Source of the DNA: an uncultured Bacteroidales bacterium
GTDB lineage: Bacteria > Bacteroidota > Bacteroidia > Bacteroidales > Bacteroidaceae
DNA: 64,000 nucleotides
Assembly (NCBI GenBank): GCA_902779085.1
Contig: CACYZY010000002.1
Span: 1 to 64,000 of the forward strand
Reading direction: 5' to 3'
Position numbers and translations under genes: made by a program
In this document: in pieces, positions 18,852 to 27,227 of the stretch
How the letters are laid out: each line of letters opens with the position of its first letter
Numbering within the stretch: position 1 is the stretch's first letter
The notes under the pieces: model-generated
Told to the model about the DNA's origin: nothing
The model's database searches: none
The model's input: only the letters and a program-made list of their open reading frames with translations

Positions 18852-18882
18852 CAAAGTTACAAACATTTTCTGAATTAGCAAA
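18852..18882 (-). promoter_or_regulatory. Consensus promoter of tRNA-Leu
   Basis: Minus-strand TTTG at 18879-18882, spacer 19, TAACTTTG at 18852-18859, 17 bases upstream of the mature tRNA 5' end. Confidence 0.85.
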
Positions 18883-18989
18883 TCTGAACTGCAAAAAAAT
18901 CATCAAAGTAGTAAATAATTGAAGAAAACTGTACTTAATAAGAAAAAAGACGTATATTAGCAATGTGATTAAAACTAACCTACACATTT

Positions 18990-20069
18990 ATGATTGACAA
19001 AAAAAATAACTACTGTGTAATCATAAGCGGTGGCGTGGGTAGCCGCTTCTGGCCATACAGCCGAAAGAACTTGCCCAAACAATTTTTAGACTTCTTCGGA
19101 ACTGGACAATCATTGTTGCAACAAACATTTGAGCGCTTTAACAAGATTGTACCTACTGAAAATATACTGATTGTTACCAACGAGTTGTATGCCAATCTGG
19201 TACAAGAGCAACTTCCCTTGTTGCATCCCTCGCAGATATTGCTCGAGCCCAGCAGGAGAAATACCGCTCCTTGCATTGCATGGGCATCTTTGCATATCAA
19301 AGCAATGAACCCGAATGCTAACATTGTGGTGGCTCCATCTGATCACTTGATACTAAAAGAGGATGAATTTCTGACTGCCATCAGGAACGGATTACAGTTC
19401 GTGGCCAATAATGATAAATTACTTACTTTGGGCATCAGGCCCAACCGTCCAGAAACTGGTTATGGATATATTCAAATTGATGAACAGATGGGTGAGAACC
19501 TGTATAAGGTGAAGACCTTTACTGAAAAACCAGAGCTGGAGTTGGCTAAGGTATTCGTTGCCTGTGGCGAGTTTTACTGGAACTCAGGATTGTTTATCTG
19601 GAATGTGAACGCCATTATCAATGCTCTAGAAAAGTACCTGCCTGACGTGATGAGCAAATTGACTTCTAACACTTACGGCACACCACAAGAGATGGACTTC
19701 ATCAACGAGCATTTCTCAGCATGTAACAATGTATCAATTGACTTCGGTGTGATGGAAAAGGCCGACAACGTATATGTCTCATTGGGTGATTTTGGTTGGA
19801 GCGACTTGGGTACTTGGGGCTCGCTGTACGATCTGTCGGAAAAAGATACAGATGGCAATGTCACACTGAAATGCCACACACAATTATATGATAGCAAGAA
19901 TAACATTGTGGTACTACCCAGTGGTAAGTTAGCTGTAGTAGCAGGCATGGATGGCTACCTTATAGCAGAATCAGATAATGTATTGCTGATTTGCCCGAAA
20001 GATCAAGAAAGTGCCATTCGAAAATACGTGACTGATGCGCAAATCAAATTTGGCAACGATTATATTTAA
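18990..20069 (+). CDS. manC: Mannose-1-phosphate guanylyltransferase (GDP-mannose pyrophosphorylase)
   Basis: Makes GDP-mannose from mannose-1-phosphate and GTP for glycan synthesis in the cytoplasm. 359 residues, the short form without the C-terminal phosphomannose-isomerase domain of bifunctional ManC. The nucleotidyltransferase signature ISGGVGSRFWPYSR is at residues 12-25, followed by PKQFL. Further family segments are VAPSDHLI, RPETGYGYIQ, FTEKPELELA, YWNSGLFIWN and SIDFGVMEKADNV. Monocistronic between tRNA-Leu and a convergent HIT-greA operon; its stop abuts a strong hairpin. Confidence 0.93.
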   Translation: MIDKKNNYCVIISGGVGSRFWPYSRKNLPKQFLDFFGTGQSLLQQTFERFNKIVPTENILIVTNELYANLVQEQLPLLHPSQILLEPSRRNTAPCIAWASLHIKAMNPNANIVVAPSDHLILKEDEFLTAIRNGLQFVANNDKLLTLGIRPNRPETGYGYIQIDEQMGENLYKVKTFTEKPELELAKVFVACGEFYWNSGLFIWNVNAIINALEKYLPDVMSKLTSNTYGTPQEMDFINEHFSACNNVSIDFGVMEKADNVYVSLGDFGWSDLGTWGSLYDLSEKDTDGNVTLKCHTQLYDSKNNIVVLPSGKLAVVAGMDGYLIAESDNVLLICPKDQESAIRKYVTDAQIKFGNDYI

Positions 20070-20102
20070 ACAATTATCCCCGCCATTGGCGGGGATAATT
20101 GT
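20070..20102. terminator. Bidirectional terminator between manC and the HIT gene
   Basis: A perfect 15-bp stem (20070-20084 with 20088-20102) around a 3-base ATT loop, GC-rich in the middle and A/T at both ends. It starts directly after the manC stop and runs into the last base of the HIT gene's stop codon, serving both convergent transcripts. Confidence 0.9.
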
Positions 20103-20494
20103 TATAATTCTTTGCGAATCTTAGCTGCTACTTCTGCCAACTCTTCATTCGAAGGATGCAGTTTCGGATTCGAGAATATCAAATCTTTCTCGCTTTGCAT
20201 AGGCACCAAATGAATGTGTGCATGCCTTACCTCAAGGCCCAACACGCCCATTCCTACCTTAATGCAAGGAAACGCTTTCTTGATAGCTACAGCAATGTGC
20301 TTAGCAAACACTATCATTTCTGCCAAATCTTGATCAGGCACATCAAAAATATAGTCAATCTCTTGCTTAGGAATTACCAATACATGCCCCATTACCAGTG
20401 GGTTGATGTCCAAAAATGCAAAAAACTTATCATTTTCGGCAATCTTATGAGAAGGTATCTCACCAGCAACAATCTTACTAAATATACTAGCCAT
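20102..20494 (-). CDS. HIT-family (histidine triad) nucleotide-binding protein
   Basis: 130 residues, usual for HINT-type purine nucleoside phosphoramidases. The triad His91-x-His93-x-His95 (HAHIHLVPM) is intact near the C-terminus, and the N-terminal FAFLDINPLVMGHVLVIPK is the family's conserved segment. Cytoplasmic, hydrolysing AMP-lysine or aminoacyl-adenylate type adducts. It follows greA after 23 bases on the same strand, so the two are cotranscribed. Confidence 0.93.
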   Translation of the reverse strand: MASIFSKIVAGEIPSHKIAENDKFFAFLDINPLVMGHVLVIPKQEIDYIFDVPDQDLAEMIVFAKHIAVAIKKAFPCIKVGMGVLGLEVRHAHIHLVPMQSEKDLIFSNPKLHPSNEELAEVAAKIRKEL

Positions 20495-20517
20495 AAATAA
20501 GTTCCTCCTACTTTAAT

Positions 20518-20982
20518 TTATAATGAAATTTTGAGAATCTCAAATGTCATCGTACCACGTGGCACCTTGATATCGACTACATCTCCCACCTTTTTGCCTA
20601 ACAACCCCTGAGCAATAGGCGTATTGACTGAAATCTTGCCTTCACGCAGGTTGGCCTCAGTATCAGAAACGATAGTATATGACATCTGTTGATTGGCCTT
20701 TACGTTCTTGAGGGTCACTGTAGTCAATATCTGTACACTATCTGCTTTGAGCATTGATGTATCAAGTATTTTCGAATCAGCAATTGTCTGCTTCAGCTTG
20801 TTGATCTTAGCCTCCAACATACCCTGAGCTTCCTTAGCAGCATCATACTCCGCATTTTCCGACAAGTCACCCTTGTCACGAGCCTCTCTAATGGCCTCAA
20901 TAATTTTTGGACGCTCAACAGCCTCCAATTCTTTTAATTGGGCTACGAGCTTATTGTAGCCCTCTTCTGAAATGTATCCCAT
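20518..20982 (-). CDS. greA: Transcription elongation factor GreA
   Basis: Rescues backtracked RNA polymerase by stimulating transcript cleavage. 154 residues, standard length: N-terminal coiled coil (residues 1-75) with RPKIIEAIREARDKGDLSENAEY, including the acidic tip Asp-Leu-Ser-Glu-Asn-Ala-Glu, then the FKBP-like C-terminal domain (ISVNTPIAQGLLGKKVGD). The gene has a consensus promoter at 21076-21107 and a long leader that contains an intrinsic terminator, suggesting attenuation. Followed by the HIT gene. Confidence 0.96.
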   Translation of the reverse strand: MGYISEEGYNKLVAQLKELEAVERPKIIEAIREARDKGDLSENAEYDAAKEAQGMLEAKINKLKQTIADSKILDTSMLKADSVQILTTVTLKNVKANQQMSYTIVSDTEANLREGKISVNTPIAQGLLGKKVGDVVDIKVPRGTMTFEILKISL

Positions 20983-21014
20983 ATATCAATGATTTTAATT
21001 TTTTACAACAATAA

Positions 21015-21050
21015 CAAAAAAGAATTCCAACACATTGAAGTGCGTTGGAA
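21015..21050 (-). terminator. Intrinsic terminator (attenuator candidate) within the greA leader
   Basis: Minus strand: TTCCAACGCA pairs with TGTGTTGGAA (10 bp with one G-T) around CTTCAA, then TTCTTTTTTG. An upstream AAAAAG can extend the stem into the T-run. It lies between the greA promoter and the greA start, so initiated transcripts must read through it; it would also stop transcription from the Trx-like gene upstream. Confidence 0.8.
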
Positions 21051-21075
21051 CCCCTTTTTACCTTAGTTCACTCTG

Positions 21076-21107
21076 CAAATATAGGCCTTTATGCGATAAT
21101 AAACAAA
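21076..21107 (-). promoter_or_regulatory. Consensus promoter of greA
   Basis: Minus-strand TTTG at 21104-21107, spacer 20, TATATTTG at 21076-21083. The predicted start near 21069 gives a leader of about 85 bases. Confidence 0.85.
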
Positions 21108-21148
21108 AAGTTACGACTTTTTTTTGCAGGTTTTTGCTTTTTTCATAT

Positions 21149-22300
21149 TCAGAGCAGTTTCTTCACTGCTTCTTCAAGAGTATTCAAATTATCAACACGT
21201 GCGCTCAACTCATTATTACGGTTAATGACATAAACTGCAGGCAACGACTGGAAGTTATATAAGTTGAGCAAATCTGAGTATGCACCTCTTGGCTCACGTA
21301 CACATACCCAGGGTAACTTGTCGGCAGCTGTCTTCCAATAGTGCTCGCTACTGTCAAGTGACACTTGATAGATTTCCATACCCTTATCAGCATACTTGGC
21401 ATACATTTCACGCAACAACAGGTTATGGTCAGCAGAATAGTCAGTTTGGTAAGCAGTGAAATCAAGTACTACCACCTTACCAGTGAGGTCGCTAAGCTTA
21501 CGGATGTTGCCATCAATGTCGCGCAACTCAATATCGATGATACCAGTCTCGGCCAGCTCGTTCTTGTTAACCTCTATAGATGTATCTGCCTGGCGGATGT
21601 TACGCATACCCTTGATGGCGATATTATAAATGTTCTTGGCACGCTCTGAATGAGGGTAAAGGTTGTTGAAACTGGTAGCCACAGCACCAAAAGCACGAAC
21701 ATCGTCTTTATTATTCAGAGGATCAAACAAATTGATCTGACCTAGACGCTGAAACAAAGCATGATATGCATAAGGTGTATTAGGGGCAGCATAGATATAC
21801 TTGTTTTTCACCTCTTCCTTATAAGCATTCACCAAGCGATCTACACTATCATTGAACAACAGGTTAGATATCTTGTTTGCATTATAACTGTCGTTAAGAC
21901 GATTTACCTTTTCCTGTAAATCAGCCAACTTTAGACTGAGCTCTTTGATTTTAAGATTATTGTCAGAGTCAGCAATAGTGTAATCAGTAGCAAACTTAGC
22001 ATAGTCTGCCTTCACCTTGATAGTTTCGGTAGAATCGACACAGAAATTGATGATCTTATCTTCAATGCGTAGTCGGTAAAAGTCGGGGGCCTCAGGGGCA
22101 GCATGGTAGAACTTGAAAGAACCACCACTGCCTAACTTTACTGAGTCAGCCAGCAGAATGCCGTTGAGAGCAGCCTGTTCAAAATAAAGCGTCTTACCAT
22201 TTGCGCCATCTACTTGTCCTTCAACTATAAATTGCTGCTTGTTTCCACTACATGCTGTAATCAAAGCAGCAATAAAGGCCAAAAACAATGTTTTCTTCAT
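21149..22300 (-). CDS. Thioredoxin-fold (AhpC/TSA-like) lipoprotein with DUF4369-like N-terminus, CXXC absent
   Basis: 383 residues from the ATG at 22300, with a lipoprotein signal (Cys17 in LITAC). The N-terminal about 130 residues resemble DUF4369 (FIVEGQVDGANGKTLYFEQ), followed by a helical linker and a C-terminal TlpA/ResA-like thioredoxin fold (GKVVVLDFTAY, QVSLDSSEHYWK, PAVYVINRNNEL). Where active family members have WCxxC, this protein reads FTAYQTDYSADH, so it probably lacks thiol-disulfide activity. Likely anchored in the periplasm with a structural, scaffold or sensor role. Divergent from pnp. Confidence 0.8.
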   Translation of the reverse strand: MKKTLFLAFIAALITACSGNKQQFIVEGQVDGANGKTLYFEQAALNGILLADSVKLGSGGSFKFYHAAPEAPDFYRLRIEDKIINFCVDSTETIKVKADYAKFATDYTIADSDNNLKIKELSLKLADLQEKVNRLNDSYNANKISNLLFNDSVDRLVNAYKEEVKNKYIYAAPNTPYAYHALFQRLGQINLFDPLNNKDDVRAFGAVATSFNNLYPHSERAKNIYNIAIKGMRNIRQADTSIEVNKNELAETGIIDIELRDIDGNIRKLSDLTGKVVVLDFTAYQTDYSADHNLLLREMYAKYADKGMEIYQVSLDSSEHYWKTAADKLPWVCVREPRGAYSDLLNLYNFQSLPAVYVINRNNELSARVDNLNTLEEAVKKLL

Positions 22301-22331
22301 AATTTTCAGTTCAATTTTACAAAAATCGGTG

Positions 22332-22369
22332 CAAAGATAAGGTTTTGATAAATATAATGTGTAACTTTG
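22332..22369. promoter_or_regulatory. Divergent -7 elements for the Trx-like gene (-) and pnp (+)
   Basis: TATCTTTG on the minus strand at 22332-22339 and TAACTTTG on the plus strand at 22362-22369, 22 bases apart, so polymerase binding at one should interfere with the other. No ideal -33 elements. Confidence 0.55.
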
Positions 22370-22410
22370 CGCGATTTTTATTAAGATATACACAGTTTTT
22401 TAAAGATTTT

Positions 22411-24675
22411 ATGATTAATCCTATTGTTAAGACGATCGAGTTACCTGATGGAAGAACCATCACACTCGAAACGGGAAAGCTCGCAAAGCAGGCAGATGGA
22501 TCTGTTATGCTACGTATGGGCAACACCATGCTGCTGGCTACTGTTTGTGCGGCAAAAGATGCAGTTCCCGGTACAGATTTCATGCCTTTACAGGTAGAGT
22601 ATAGAGAAAAATACGCTTCGTTTGGCCGCTTCCCTGGTGGTTTTACTAAGCGCGAAGGCAAGGCTTCGGACTATGAAATCCTGACCTGCCGTCTTGTAGA
22701 TCGCGCCCTGCGCCCTTTGTTCCCAGACAACTTCCATGCTGAGGTTTATGTGAACATCATTCTTTTCTCTGCCGATGGCATTGATATGCCAGACGCATTG
22801 GCTGGTTTGGCAGCATCTGCTGCTCTGGCAGTGTCTGACATTCCTTTCAATGGCCCTATCAGCGAGGTGCGTGTAGCACGCGTAGATGGCCAGTATGTAA
22901 TTGACCCAACTTTCGAACAGCTTGAGAAAGCTGACATGGATATCATGGTAGGAGCTACCTACGACAACATTATGATGGTGGAAGGTGAAATGAGCGAGGT
23001 GTCTGAGCAAGATTTGCTAGGTGCCCTCAAGGCTGGTCACGATGCCATCAAAGTGATGTGCAAAGCTCAGATGGAATTGGCAGAAGAAGTGGGTTCTACC
23101 GTGAAGCGTGAGTATAACCACGAGGAGAACGATGAAGAGTTGCGCAAGGCTGTTCGTGACTTTAGCTACCAGCGTCTTTATGATCTAGCTAAGGAAGGTT
23201 GCGCCGACAAGCACAAGCGCGAGGACAACGCTACAACTATCTGCGACGAGTTCAAGGCTCAGTTCACTGAGGAAGAACTGGAGGAGAAGGCAGCTATGAT
23301 TGACCGTTACTTCGCTGATGTAACCCGCGATGCTATGCGCCGTTGCGTGCTCGACGAGGGTACTCGTCTGGATGGTCGTGTTCCTACTGAAATCCGTCCT
23401 ATTTGGTGCGAGGTAAGTCCACTACCTGGTCCTCACGGATCAGCAATCTTCACCCGTGGAGAGACACAGTCATTAAGTACATGTACATTAGGTACCAAGC
23501 AGGATGAGAAGATTGTTGACGACGTGCTCGATCAGAGCAAGATGCGATTCCTGTTACACTATAACTTCCCTCCATTCTCAACAGGTGAGGCAAAGGCACA
23601 GCGTGGCGTTGGTCGTCGTGAGATAGGTCACGGACACTTGGCATGGCGTGCACTGAAAGGCCAGATTCCAGCTGACTATCCTTATGTAGTTCGCGTGGTT
23701 TCTGACATTCTAGAGTCTAATGGTTCATCTTCTATGGCTACCGTATGTGCTGGTACACTGGCACTAATGGATGCCGGAGTAAAAATCAAGAAGCCTGTAT
23801 CTGGTATCGCTATGGGTTTGATTAAGGACTCTGAAAGCGACAAGTACGTTGTTTTGTCAGATATCTTGGGCGATGAGGATCACTTGGGTGATATGGACTT
23901 CAAGGTGACTGGTACACGCGATGGCATCACCGCTACCCAGATGGATATCAAGGTAGATGGTCTGAGCTACGAGATCCTGGAGAAGGCATTGTTGCAGGCA
24001 AAGCAGGGTCGCGAGTTCATTCTTGGAAAGATTACCGAAACTATCGCTGAACCTCGTGAAGATCTTAAACCTCATGCACCTCGCATCGTGACTTTGATGA
24101 TTCCTAAAGAATTCATCGGTGCTGTGATTGGCCCAGGCGGAAAGATTATCCAGGGCATGCAGGAAGAGACCAAGACTACCATCTCTATCGAAGAGGTAGA
24201 AGAAGGCGGACGTGTGGAGATTGCTGCCAACAACAAGGATAATATCGATGCAGCTCTGGCTATGATCAAGGCTATCGTAGCTCAACCTGAAGTTGGCGAA
24301 GTCTATACTGGCAAGGTTCGCTCTATTATGCCTTATGGTGTGTTTGTAGAGTTCCTGCCAGGCAAAGATGGTCTGTTGCACATTTCAGAAATTGACTGGA
24401 AGCGTCTGGAAACAGTAGAGGAAGCTGGCATTAAGGAAGGTGATGAGATACAGGTGAAATTGCTCGATATTGACCAAAAGACTGGGAAGTTTAAGCTTTC
24501 TCACAAGGTACTATTGCCTAAGCCAGAAGGTTATCAGGAACGACCTGAGCGTCGCCCTCGTCCTGAACGTGGTGAACGTCAAGAACGTGGTGAACGTCAA
24601 GATCATGGCGAACGCCGTGGAAATGTTGAACGCCGTCCACGTCCTGCTTTCAACCCTCACAAGGAAGAGGAGTAA
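22411..24675 (+). CDS. pnp: Polyribonucleotide nucleotidyltransferase (PNPase)
   Basis: Phosphorolytic 3'-5' exoribonuclease. 754 residues from the ATG at 22411; the longer frame runs through the promoter. Two RNase PH domains (residues about 10-220 and 310-545) separated by the helical PNPase domain, with [14 protein letters not shown] and [17 protein letters not shown] domain with IGPGGK at about 573-578; S1 domain from about 628 ([18 protein letters not shown]). The C-terminal about 50 residues are an Arg/Glu/Pro-rich low-complexity tail with repeated RGERQ units, possibly RNA-binding. Monocistronic with a strong terminator. Confidence 0.97.
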   Translation: MINPIVKTIELPDGRTITLETGKLAKQADGSVMLRMGNTMLLATVCAAKDAVPGTDFMPLQVEYREKYASFGRFPGGFTKREGKASDYEILTCRLVDRALRPLFPDNFHAEVYVNIILFSADGIDMPDALAGLAASAALAVSDIPFNGPISEVRVARVDGQYVIDPTFEQLEKADMDIMVGATYDNIMMVEGEMSEVSEQDLLGALKAGHDAIKVMCKAQMELAEEVGSTVKREYNHEENDEELRKAVRDFSYQRLYDLAKEGCADKHKREDNATTICDEFKAQFTEEELEEKAAMIDRYFADVTRDAMRRCVLDEGTRLDGRVPTEIRPIWCEVSPLPGPHGSAIFTRGETQSLSTCTLGTKQDEKIVDDVLDQSKMRFLLHYNFPPFSTGEAKAQRGVGRREIGHGHLAWRALKGQIPADYPYVVRVVSDILESNGSSSMATVCAGTLALMDAGVKIKKPVSGIAMGLIKDSESDKYVVLSDILGDEDHLGDMDFKVTGTRDGITATQMDIKVDGLSYEILEKALLQAKQGREFILGKITETIAEPREDLKPHAPRIVTLMIPKEFIGAVIGPGGKIIQGMQEETKTTISIEEVEEGGRVEIAANNKDNIDAALAMIKAIVAQPEVGEVYTGKVRSIMPYGVFVEFLPGKDGLLHISEIDWKRLETVEEAGIKEGDEIQVKLLDIDQKTGKFKLSHKVLLPKPEGYQERPERRPRPERGERQERGERQDHGERRGNVERRPRPAFNPHKEEE

Positions 24676-24699
24676 ATCAAAATACTTCTGAATATTGAA

Positions 24700-24738
24700 A
24701 ATACTCCTGGCTGTGGTCAGGAGTATTTTTTATTTTTT
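24700..24738 (+). terminator. Intrinsic terminator of pnp
   Basis: AATACTCCTG and CAGGAGTATT form a 10-bp stem around GCTGTGGT, followed by a T-rich tract to 24738. Confidence 0.93.
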
Positions 24739-24764
24739 TATGATAATAATTACGGTAAGTATTG

Positions 24765-24772
24765 TAACTTTG
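24765..24772 (+). promoter_or_regulatory. -7 element TAACTTTG for the LD-carboxypeptidase operon
   Basis: TAACTTTG 12 bases upstream of the first ATG and directly after the pnp terminator. No clear -33. Confidence 0.6.
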
Positions 24773-24784
24773 CAAGCATAAAAC

Positions 24785-25711
24785 ATGTGGCGTATGGTAA
24801 ACGAGTTCAAATATCCTCCGTTTCTGGAGAAAGGCGATAAGGTAACAATAGTCTCGCCATCAAGCATTATAGAACCAGATATTTTGGAAGGTGGCATCAG
24901 ATGTCTAAAGACCTGGGGACTGAAAGTTAGTAAAGGAAAGTATGTAAGTGCCAGCTATGGCAATTTTGCCGGTACTGTTCAGCAACGCTTGGGCGATTTG
25001 CAACGAGCCATGGACGACCCTGATTGTAAGGCTATATTCTGCAGCCGTGGTGGCTATGGTGCCAACAATCTGCTAGGCTTGATGAATTTTACCATATTTC
25101 GCCAACATCCAAAATGGCTGATAGGTTTCAGCGATATCACTGCCCTGCACTGCCGCATGCAGAGTGAACGCTTTGCCTCTTTACACGCTCCCATGTTAAA
25201 GCACCTACTACAAGAGGGTAAGGAAGATTTTTGCAACCAAGCTATTCACGATATTTTGTTTGGCGTAAATGCTCACCAGCACTATGTTTGTCAGGGCAAC
25301 CCACTGAACCGTACAGGCAAAACTGAAGGCGTTATCAGAGGTGGCAACATGGCTGTTTGGCATGGGCTGTTAGGCACTCCATATGATATTGACCCTCGTG
25401 GAACAATACTCTTTGTGGAAGATGTGGGCGAGAAGCCACATGCCATCGAACGAATGTTCTATAATCTTAAGTTAAGCGGGTTCTTAGATAAGCTATCAGG
25501 ACTCATTATCTGCCAGTTTACCGAGTTCGAAGAGCATAAGCAGTTAGGAAAAGAACTCTATCCTGCTCTCGCTGATATGTTGAAAGATTATCGATATCCA
25601 ATTTGTTACGGTTTCCCCATAGGACATGTCCCAATGAACCTACCCATTATCGAAGGAGCTAAAGTGAAACTGACAGTTGGTAAAAAAGAAGTTAAACTGA
25701 ACTTTGAATAA
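24785..25711 (+). CDS. LD-carboxypeptidase (peptidase family S66)
   Basis: Cleaves the terminal D-Ala from murein tetrapeptides for peptidoglycan recycling; cytoplasmic, no signal peptide. 308 residues. S66 hallmarks: KVTIVSPSS near the start, CSRGGYGANNLL around residue 80, the catalytic Glu region FVEDVGEKPHAIERM and the His region GFPIGHVP. The start may be the ATG at 24785 or the one at 24794. The stop is followed after one base by the next ATG, so the two genes are coupled. Confidence 0.92.
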   Translation: MWRMVNEFKYPPFLEKGDKVTIVSPSSIIEPDILEGGIRCLKTWGLKVSKGKYVSASYGNFAGTVQQRLGDLQRAMDDPDCKAIFCSRGGYGANNLLGLMNFTIFRQHPKWLIGFSDITALHCRMQSERFASLHAPMLKHLLQEGKEDFCNQAIHDILFGVNAHQHYVCQGNPLNRTGKTEGVIRGGNMAVWHGLLGTPYDIDPRGTILFVEDVGEKPHAIERMFYNLKLSGFLDKLSGLIICQFTEFEEHKQLGKELYPALADMLKDYRYPICYGFPIGHVPMNLPIIEGAKVKLTVGKKEVKLNFE

Positions 25712-25712
25712 T

Positions 25713-26699
25713 ATGAGATATCTTTTGGTAACAATCTTAGGATTGCTAAGCTTCATTGCTTGCAGCAACAAAAGCCAGGACAAGAGCACTGATAATTCTG
25801 ACAACACAGAGAAGCGCGTGGTAAATGTGCCTCAATTTGATGCTGACAGTGCCTTCTATTTCGTGAAAGCTCAGGTAGATTTCGGACCTCGTGCCATGAA
25901 TACTGCTGCCCATGATGCTTGCGGCGACTATCTTGCTGACAAACTGAAACAATATGGTGCCAAAGTGTATAACCAACGTGCAGACCTGCCATCTTACGAA
26001 GGTAAAATGTTGAAAGCGCGCAATATTATTGGAGCATTTAACCCCGATGCAAAGAGGCGTGTGGCTTTGTTTGCACACTGGGACAGTCGCCCTTGGGCAG
26101 ACAACGATCCCGACACATCAAAGCATTATACGCCTATCTTAGGTGCTAACGATGGTGCCAGTGGTGTGGGCGTATTACTGGAAGTGGCCCGCTTGTTACA
26201 ACAACAGCCGACGACGATAGGCATCGACATAATTCTACTGGATGCAGAGGATGTGGGCAATCATCGCGATTCTGGTTTGAGTGACGAGAACTCTTGGTGT
26301 TTAGGCTCACAGTACTGGGCTCGTACCCCACATGTGCAAGGTTACAACGCTCGCTTCGGCATATTATTAGATATGGTAGGTGGTGCCAATGCCCGCTTTA
26401 TGTATGAGTTTTATTCTGAGCAGTATGCTCGCGATATCAATCGTAAAGTATGGAAGGCTGCTAAGACGATTAATTATGATAACTATTTCGTGGCACAAGG
26501 AGGTGGAGGGGCTACTGACGACCATCTGTTCATTAACCAGATAGCCCGCATACCTACCATCGATATTATCCCCACAAGTCAGCAATATACATTCTTTGAA
26601 CATTGGCATACGGTGAAAGATGATATGGATGTGATTACAGTGCCTACCTTGAAAGCAGTTGGCCAAACAATTCTTCAAGTAATTTACAATGAGAAATAA
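25713..26699 (+). CDS. M28-fold lipoprotein, glutaminyl-peptide cyclotransferase-like
   Basis: 328 residues from the ATG at 25713 (the longer frame starts with TTG). Lipoprotein signal with Cys17 (LLSFIAC). Zinc-peptidase-like core: LFAHWDSRPWADNDPD, GANDGASGVGVLLE with Asp147, LLDAEDVGN with Glu179, and FFEHWHTVKDD with His297/His299. The single-zinc Asp/Glu/His set and the HWDSRP motif match mammalian-type glutaminyl cyclases found in periodontal Bacteroidetes such as Porphyromonas PgQC, which convert N-terminal Gln of exported proteins to pyroglutamate. An ordinary M28 aminopeptidase is the alternative. Cotranscribed with the LD-carboxypeptidase gene and perhaps sufE. Confidence 0.85.
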   Translation: MRYLLVTILGLLSFIACSNKSQDKSTDNSDNTEKRVVNVPQFDADSAFYFVKAQVDFGPRAMNTAAHDACGDYLADKLKQYGAKVYNQRADLPSYEGKMLKARNIIGAFNPDAKRRVALFAHWDSRPWADNDPDTSKHYTPILGANDGASGVGVLLEVARLLQQQPTTIGIDIILLDAEDVGNHRDSGLSDENSWCLGSQYWARTPHVQGYNARFGILLDMVGGANARFMYEFYSEQYARDINRKVWKAAKTINYDNYFVAQGGGGATDDHLFINQIARIPTIDIIPTSQQYTFFEHWHTVKDDMDVITVPTLKAVGQTILQVIYNEK

Positions 26700-26743
26700 C
26701 TGCTCAATACTAATTCTCAAAGTTTAATTATCAATTAAGCATT

Positions 26744-27169
26744 ATGACAATTAACGAAACACAAGATGAAATCATAGCTGAATTCAGCGACTATGATGAT
26801 TGGATGGATAAATACCAATTACTTATTGACCTCGGAAATGAACAGGAACCGCTGGACGAGAAATATAAAAATGAGAGCAACCTTATTGAAGGCTGCCAGA
26901 GTCGTGTTTGGCTACAAGCTGATTTAACAGACGAGGGCAAAGTTCACTTCCAGGCAGAGAGTGATGCACTGATAGTAAAAGGAATCATCACCCTTCTAAT
27001 CCGCGTATTCGACAACCAGACACCAGACGATATCTTGCAAGCTGACCCCTATTTCATTGAGCGCATAGGGTTACGCGAACACCTCTCACCCACTCGAAGC
27101 AATGGTCTCTTGGCAATGATGAAACAAATGAGGATGTATGCTTTGGCTTTCAAAGCCAAACAAAAATAG
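26744..27169 (+). CDS. sufE: SufE-family cysteine desulfuration protein
   Basis: Accepts persulfide sulfur from SufS and passes it to the SufBCD scaffold for Fe-S cluster assembly. 141 residues. The acceptor Cys51 is in IEGCQSRVW, at the same number as in E. coli SufE, and the C-terminal SPTRSNGLLAMMKQM is typical. Same strand as the M28 gene, 44 bases downstream; no suf genes are adjacent. Confidence 0.93.
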   Translation: MTINETQDEIIAEFSDYDDWMDKYQLLIDLGNEQEPLDEKYKNESNLIEGCQSRVWLQADLTDEGKVHFQAESDALIVKGIITLLIRVFDNQTPDDILQADPYFIERIGLREHLSPTRSNGLLAMMKQMRMYALAFKAKQK

Positions 27170-27190
27170 AGAAACAAACCATAGCATACA

Positions 27191-27222
27191 AATAATTCCC
27201 CCATTTTTCTGGGGGAATTATT
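27191..27222. terminator. Bidirectional terminator between sufE and the acyl-CoA ligase gene
   Basis: AATAATTCCCCCA and TGGGGGAATTATT form a perfect 13-bp stem around a 6-base T-rich loop; A/T flanks supply U-runs both ways. Confidence 0.88.
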
Positions 27223-27227
27223 ATTCA

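Noticed and set aside
18604-18987. Minus-strand frame covering tRNA-Leu
   Set aside because: It runs straight through the tRNA and its terminator and promoter, so it cannot be a gene.
23857-24381. Minus-strand frame of 174 codons inside pnp
   Set aside because: Antisense to the conserved RNase PH and KH domains; no start signals or family resemblance.
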